A stretch of DNA of 64,000 nucleotides from Rhodocyclaceae bacterium (GTDB lineage Bacteria > Pseudomonadota > Gammaproteobacteria > Burkholderiales > Rhodocyclaceae): the NCBI GenBank assembly GCA_028714035.1, contig JAQTNA010000005.1, forward strand, positions 1 through 64,000, in the 5' to 3' direction. Under the pieces are notes generated by a model. The model was not told where the DNA came from. It made no database searches and was given only the letters and a program-made list of their open reading frames with translations. The translations under genes and the position numbers were made by a program. Positions 61,054 to 64,000 of the stretch are shown piece by piece; positions within the stretch are counted from its first letter, which is position 1; each line of letters begins with the position of its first letter.

Positions 61054-61122
61054 AGTAAGTCGCCCTGTGGGCCTTGTCCTCTGTGCTAGGATCGTTCAAT
61101 CATTGGCAAAGGGAAATGAATC

Positions 61123-61599
61123 ATGCTCCACCAGGACATAGACGCTAGGGAAAAATTCCTGTTCACCCTCGAATGGCTGCTGGGCCTGCAAGCCCGCTAT
61201 CCGCAGCACATGGGTTTCGGGCTCATCCACGTGGAGTTCCAGGATCCCTCCCATCTGGGGGCAACCTACGGGGTGCATGAGGCCATGAAGATGCTGGTGG
61301 GACTGACCCATGCCCTGCGCCATGCCTTCCGCAAGACCGACCTGGTGGCGCGGGACGGCATGGGGGTCTGGATACTGGCGCCCTTCACCTCGCCTGACAC
61401 GGTGATTGCGAAGGCGTCCGAGATCGTGCGGGTGGGGGCGGAGAACGGCCTGAACATCGTCGAGCACTACATCCGGATCTATTCCCTGCCCGAAGATGGC
61501 GCCGCGCTGCAAGGGCGCGATCCGGCCTCGAACTTCCTGGATACCCTCAAGGCCAGCGGCCTAGGCCGCACCGTCGCTTCCTTCGCGGCGGCGAGCTGA
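61123..61599 (+). CDS. Degenerate GGDEF protein with conserved inhibitory (I) site
   Basis: A 158-residue soluble protein with the fold order of a GGDEF domain. Where cyclases have GGDEF it reads GMGVW, so it cannot make cyclic di-GMP; five residues before, RKTD matches the R-x-x-D product-binding site exactly in position (FRKTDLVARDGMGVWILAP). Such proteins usually act as cyclic di-GMP receptors. It stands between the pilus operon and a polysaccharide gene, so control of surface attachment is a fair inference. Confidence 0.72.
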   Translation: MLHQDIDAREKFLFTLEWLLGLQARYPQHMGFGLIHVEFQDPSHLGATYGVHEAMKMLVGLTHALRHAFRKTDLVARDGMGVWILAPFTSPDTVIAKASEIVRVGAENGLNIVEHYIRIYSLPEDGAALQGRDPASNFLDTLKASGLGRTVASFAAAS

Positions 61600-62068
61600 G
61601 GCATCGGCTGTTCAATCCGCGCTTTTGGCGCACCGAGCGCCGGAGTTCGACGTCGTTCTCCGGGCGCTGGCGGCGATGTGCAGCCCATGACGCCGAGTCC
61701 GCCCGCCCGCCGTGGCACGTTCCTGGATGCTGCCTTGGATGCAAAAGCATGGCGCGCCCTGCGGTCACGGCTCGGCCTGTCGTAAGCGCGGGGCCATTTC
61801 GCGCAGGCGAGCCAAATTGCCTTGGTACGGCTCCGACGAGGTAGTACCCGGGACGGGACGCGGTCTGATCGAGACCATGCCCGGATGCCGAGCGCCAGGG
61901 GCACCGGGCCGGGTTTGATCACCCATTCGGGACCGTAAATACGCCCGGCTTGATAGAATCGGCGCTTGGGGTGTGGGCCATTCCGGGCCGGCGATGGTGG
62001 TTTGCTTGCTTCCCGCCACGCCATGAGCACTCGATTGTCCGCGGTCACAGGAGGAAAGGTTTGCCTCG
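61600..62068. other. Intergenic region without a recognisable gene
   Basis: I see no gene, repeat or clear promoter here on either strand. Frames that stay open have no start signals and no family resemblance. The last 25 bases hold the AGGAGGAAAGG ribosome-binding site of the next gene. Confidence 0.5.
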
Positions 62069-64000
62069 ATGCCATTGAGAATGGGTCCCCCGCGTATCCT
62101 GCGCAGAACGCTGGAGCGGAATGTCACGCCGGGCGAGGATGCCGGCAACCCGGCCCGTAGCGGTAATCGGCGGCGGTTCCGGGTATTCCTTGCCGCCTTT
62201 CTCGTGGTGCTGCTGCCGGGACTGGCCTTGAACCTGATGCGTCCCGCCGAATATCAGGCCAGTGCCCGGATCCAGATCACCCCCGGCGGCAATGCCCCGC
62301 TGGCCCAGATGGTGCCCGGGGTGAGCGGCACTCTGGCGGAGATCGTGGCGCCGGCCATGGTGGGGGGGATGACCACGGGCGCCGTCCTCGATGAAGCGCA
62401 ACGGCTGTCCAGCCGTCCCGTCCTGCAGAAGGTTGGCGCGAGGCTGGATGCCGCCGGTAGGGTACGCAAGGCCGGCGCGGGTAACACGGCGGATGAGCTT
62501 CAGCGCATGATCGGGGTATCGCCGCTACCCGGATCGGGCGTCATCCAACTGACCGCAACCGGCCCCGCGCCGGAGATGCTGGCGCTTGCGCTGAACACCC
62601 TGATCGCGGTGTACCGGGACGAACTGGCGGCGGACCATGCCAGCAAGGACGACCAGGAGTTGGTGCGGGCGCGGGACGAAGTGGCGCGCCTGGAGGCCGA
62701 CGCGGCGGCCAAGCGGACCGAACTCCAGAGGTACCGCGCACGCAACGGCGTGGTGTCGTCGGAAAGGGACGAGAACGAAACCCTGGCCCGCGTGAAGGGG
62801 CTTACCGCGTCCCTGAACACGGCGAACGAGAAGCTGGCGATCGCCGAGTCCCGCCTGCGTTCAGTGCGCGCCGCGAACGAGAGCGGCAAGGGCGTCGTGC
62901 AGGCGAAGGACAACCCCACCCTCGCCTCGCTGGAACAACGGGCGTCCCAGACGCGGGAGCAGTTACGCGACATGGAGCGCACCTATACGGCGGATTTCAT
63001 GGCCATGGATTCCCAGGCCCGGGCCCTGCGCGCCCGCCTGGCGGAGTTGGAGCGGCAGATGGTGGAGACCCGCGCCAGTAGTCGGCAGGCCGCCATGGCC
63101 GGGGCGGAGGAAGAGGTGGAGAACGCCAAGGCCACGGTCGCTCGCCTGCAGCAGCAGTTGGCGGGGGAACGTCAGGGGGTCCAGGGCTTCCTGGCGAACT
63201 TCAGCCAGGCGAAGGAACTGGACAACGACCTCACCCAACTCGAGGCCGTGCGCCGTGGCGCGGTGGAGCGGCTGGCCAAACTGGAGGCCGGCGGGCGCGG
63301 CGCGCATCCTCAACTGGGTGTGGTGGAATCGGCGGTGGTTCCCCTGTCCCCTTCGCAGCCCAACTACCTGCGGGACGGCCTGTTCATCCTGGGCGGGGCC
63401 TTCGTGTTCGGCCTTCTGGCCATGTGGTTCACAGAGTTGTTCAACCGGGTCGCCCCCGAGCCGGGGGCCACGGCCATCGTGCTGCCTCAGCCCATGATGT
63501 TCGGAGCAGAAGAACGCCTGGCGAACCCGGAGGCCGGGCGATTCCTGACGCAGCATCCCCAGCCACTCGGACTGCCGGCATTCGTTTTGCCGCGGGAACT
63601 GGACCAGGACCAGGCGAGCGCGCTGCTGGCTGCCGGCAACCGGGAGGGGCGCATCGTTTGCGCGCTCCTCTTGCTCGGTCTGGGCGTCGAGGAAATCTGC
63701 GCCCTGTCGAGCGGCGACGTGGATCATGGAGCCGGCCGGCTGCATGTGTCCGGGGCTCTGGCTCGGGATGTTCCACTTCCGGGGTGGCTCGTGGCATTGC
63801 TCCAGGCGCAAGCCGTCGCTCGGGAGTCCGCTCATCCCGTGCTGCACGACGCGGGTGGCGGCTCCCTGTCTGCCGACGATGTCGCGGCCCTGGTGTCCGC
63901 GGCGGCCCACGACGGGGGGCTGGAAGGGGCCGAGGAAATCACCCCGGAGGTGCTGCGTCATACCTGCATTGCCTGGCTGGTGCGCCAGGGCGTGCGCTTC
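62069..64000 (+). CDS. GumC/Wzz-like polysaccharide chain-length protein with integrase-like C-terminus (partial)
   Basis: 644 codons are in the window and the gene runs off the end. A basic N-terminus leads to a membrane helix (FLAAFLVVLLPGLALNLM, about 38-56), a Wzz-type periplasmic start (RPAEYQASARIQITPGG), long coiled coils (about 185-430), and a second helix (DGLFILGGAFVFGLLAMWF, about 435). From about 523 the cytoplasmic tail resembles a tyrosine recombinase: LLLLGLGVEEICALSSGDVD, ARDVPLPGWLVALL and ITPEVLRHTCIAWLVRQGV. The catalytic first Arg is Gly and the His three residues before the second Arg is Glu, so it is probably inactive. AGGAGGAAAGG precedes ATG 62069. Confidence 0.75.
   Translation, partial: MPLRMGPPRILRRTLERNVTPGEDAGNPARSGNRRRFRVFLAAFLVVLLPGLALNLMRPAEYQASARIQITPGGNAPLAQMVPGVSGTLAEIVAPAMVGGMTTGAVLDEAQRLSSRPVLQKVGARLDAAGRVRKAGAGNTADELQRMIGVSPLPGSGVIQLTATGPAPEMLALALNTLIAVYRDELAADHASKDDQELVRARDEVARLEADAAAKRTELQRYRARNGVVSSERDENETLARVKGLTASLNTANEKLAIAESRLRSVRAANESGKGVVQAKDNPTLASLEQRASQTREQLRDMERTYTADFMAMDSQARALRARLAELERQMVETRASSRQAAMAGAEEEVENAKATVARLQQQLAGERQGVQGFLANFSQAKELDNDLTQLEAVRRGAVERLAKLEAGGRGAHPQLGVVESAVVPLSPSQPNYLRDGLFILGGAFVFGLLAMWFTELFNRVAPEPGATAIVLPQPMMFGAEERLANPEAGRFLTQHPQPLGLPAFVLPRELDQDQASALLAAGNREGRIVCALLLLGLGVEEICALSSGDVDHGAGRLHVSGALARDVPLPGWLVALLQAQAVARESAHPVLHDAGGGSLSADDVAALVSAAAHDGGLEGAEEITPEVLRHTCIAWLVRQGVRF

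Noticed and set aside
61479..62075. Minus-strand frame of 198 codons before the polysaccharide gene
   Set aside because: Overlaps the end of the GGDEF-like gene antisense and has Arg/Pro-rich shadow composition.

Overview
The window is GC-rich chromosomal DNA of a betaproteobacterium. Pointers are a tmRNA whose proteolysis tag reads ANDERFALAA, an SHP / cytochrome b561 / diheme cytochrome c set, an MSHA-type pilus operon, a fused MnmC, class I fumarase and ADP-forming sucCD. Rhodocyclales or a near relative is a reasonable guess, but no taxonomic marker gene is present to prove it.

Layout. Positions 1-9121 are accessory DNA beside the 3' end of ssrA (tmRNA, 9122-9545, minus), a classic integration target. 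They hold a transposase start, a hipBA toxin-antitoxin pair with a readable promoter/operator, a fragment of an F-type conjugation operon (traW, traU, trbC, a two-gene traN, one secreted unknown), a brnTA pair, and a decayed second copy of the secreted unknown. Positions 9636-14480 carry an HPP-CBS membrane protein, a methyltransferase, a PAS-SpoIIE phosphatase and a cytochrome c'-like protein. Positions 14487-31239 form a carbon block: fumarase, acetyl-CoA synthetase, a transporter-like histidine kinase with a receiver-only regulator, a sensor-like/exonuclease fusion, a CBS-DUF294 protein, a two-subunit acetate-type symporter, a cobalamin adenosyltransferase and sucCD. Malate synthase at 43606-45204 adds to this acetate theme.

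Positions 31314-38671 hold an ornithine-cyclodeaminase homologue, a PP2C/FHA pair, a cyclic-nucleotide phosphodiesterase, a deletion scar joining pieces of a histidine kinase and an MtrB/PioB-like outer-membrane porin, and five cytochrome genes (two c4-like diheme proteins, DHC, b561, SHP). Positions 38833-53204 are mixed housekeeping and accessory genes: a diguanylate cyclase, TrhP, an MFS transporter, vapBC, aceB, TauE with LysR, TusE, an Ala/Lys-rich ribbon-helix-helix protein with an apparent self-operator, lysS, mnmC and a glycine-zipper protein. Positions 53467-61053 are an MSHA pilus operon (A, C, I, N-like, J, K, L, D, O, P). It is followed by a degenerate GGDEF protein that keeps its c-di-GMP I-site, and by a partial GumC/Wzz-like polysaccharide protein whose C-terminus resembles a catalytically dead tyrosine recombinase.

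The main unexpected signal is a family of two-hairpin palindromic elements of about 65-90 bp (six good copies, two partial). Their first stem shows compensatory base changes. Three copies lie in frame inside the 5' ends of genes for exported proteins (traU, mshD-like, mshP) and lengthen the N-terminus ahead of the signal or prepilin sequence. Two further repeat families (GTAGGTCGGG palindromes and GGGGC palindromes) sit between genes.
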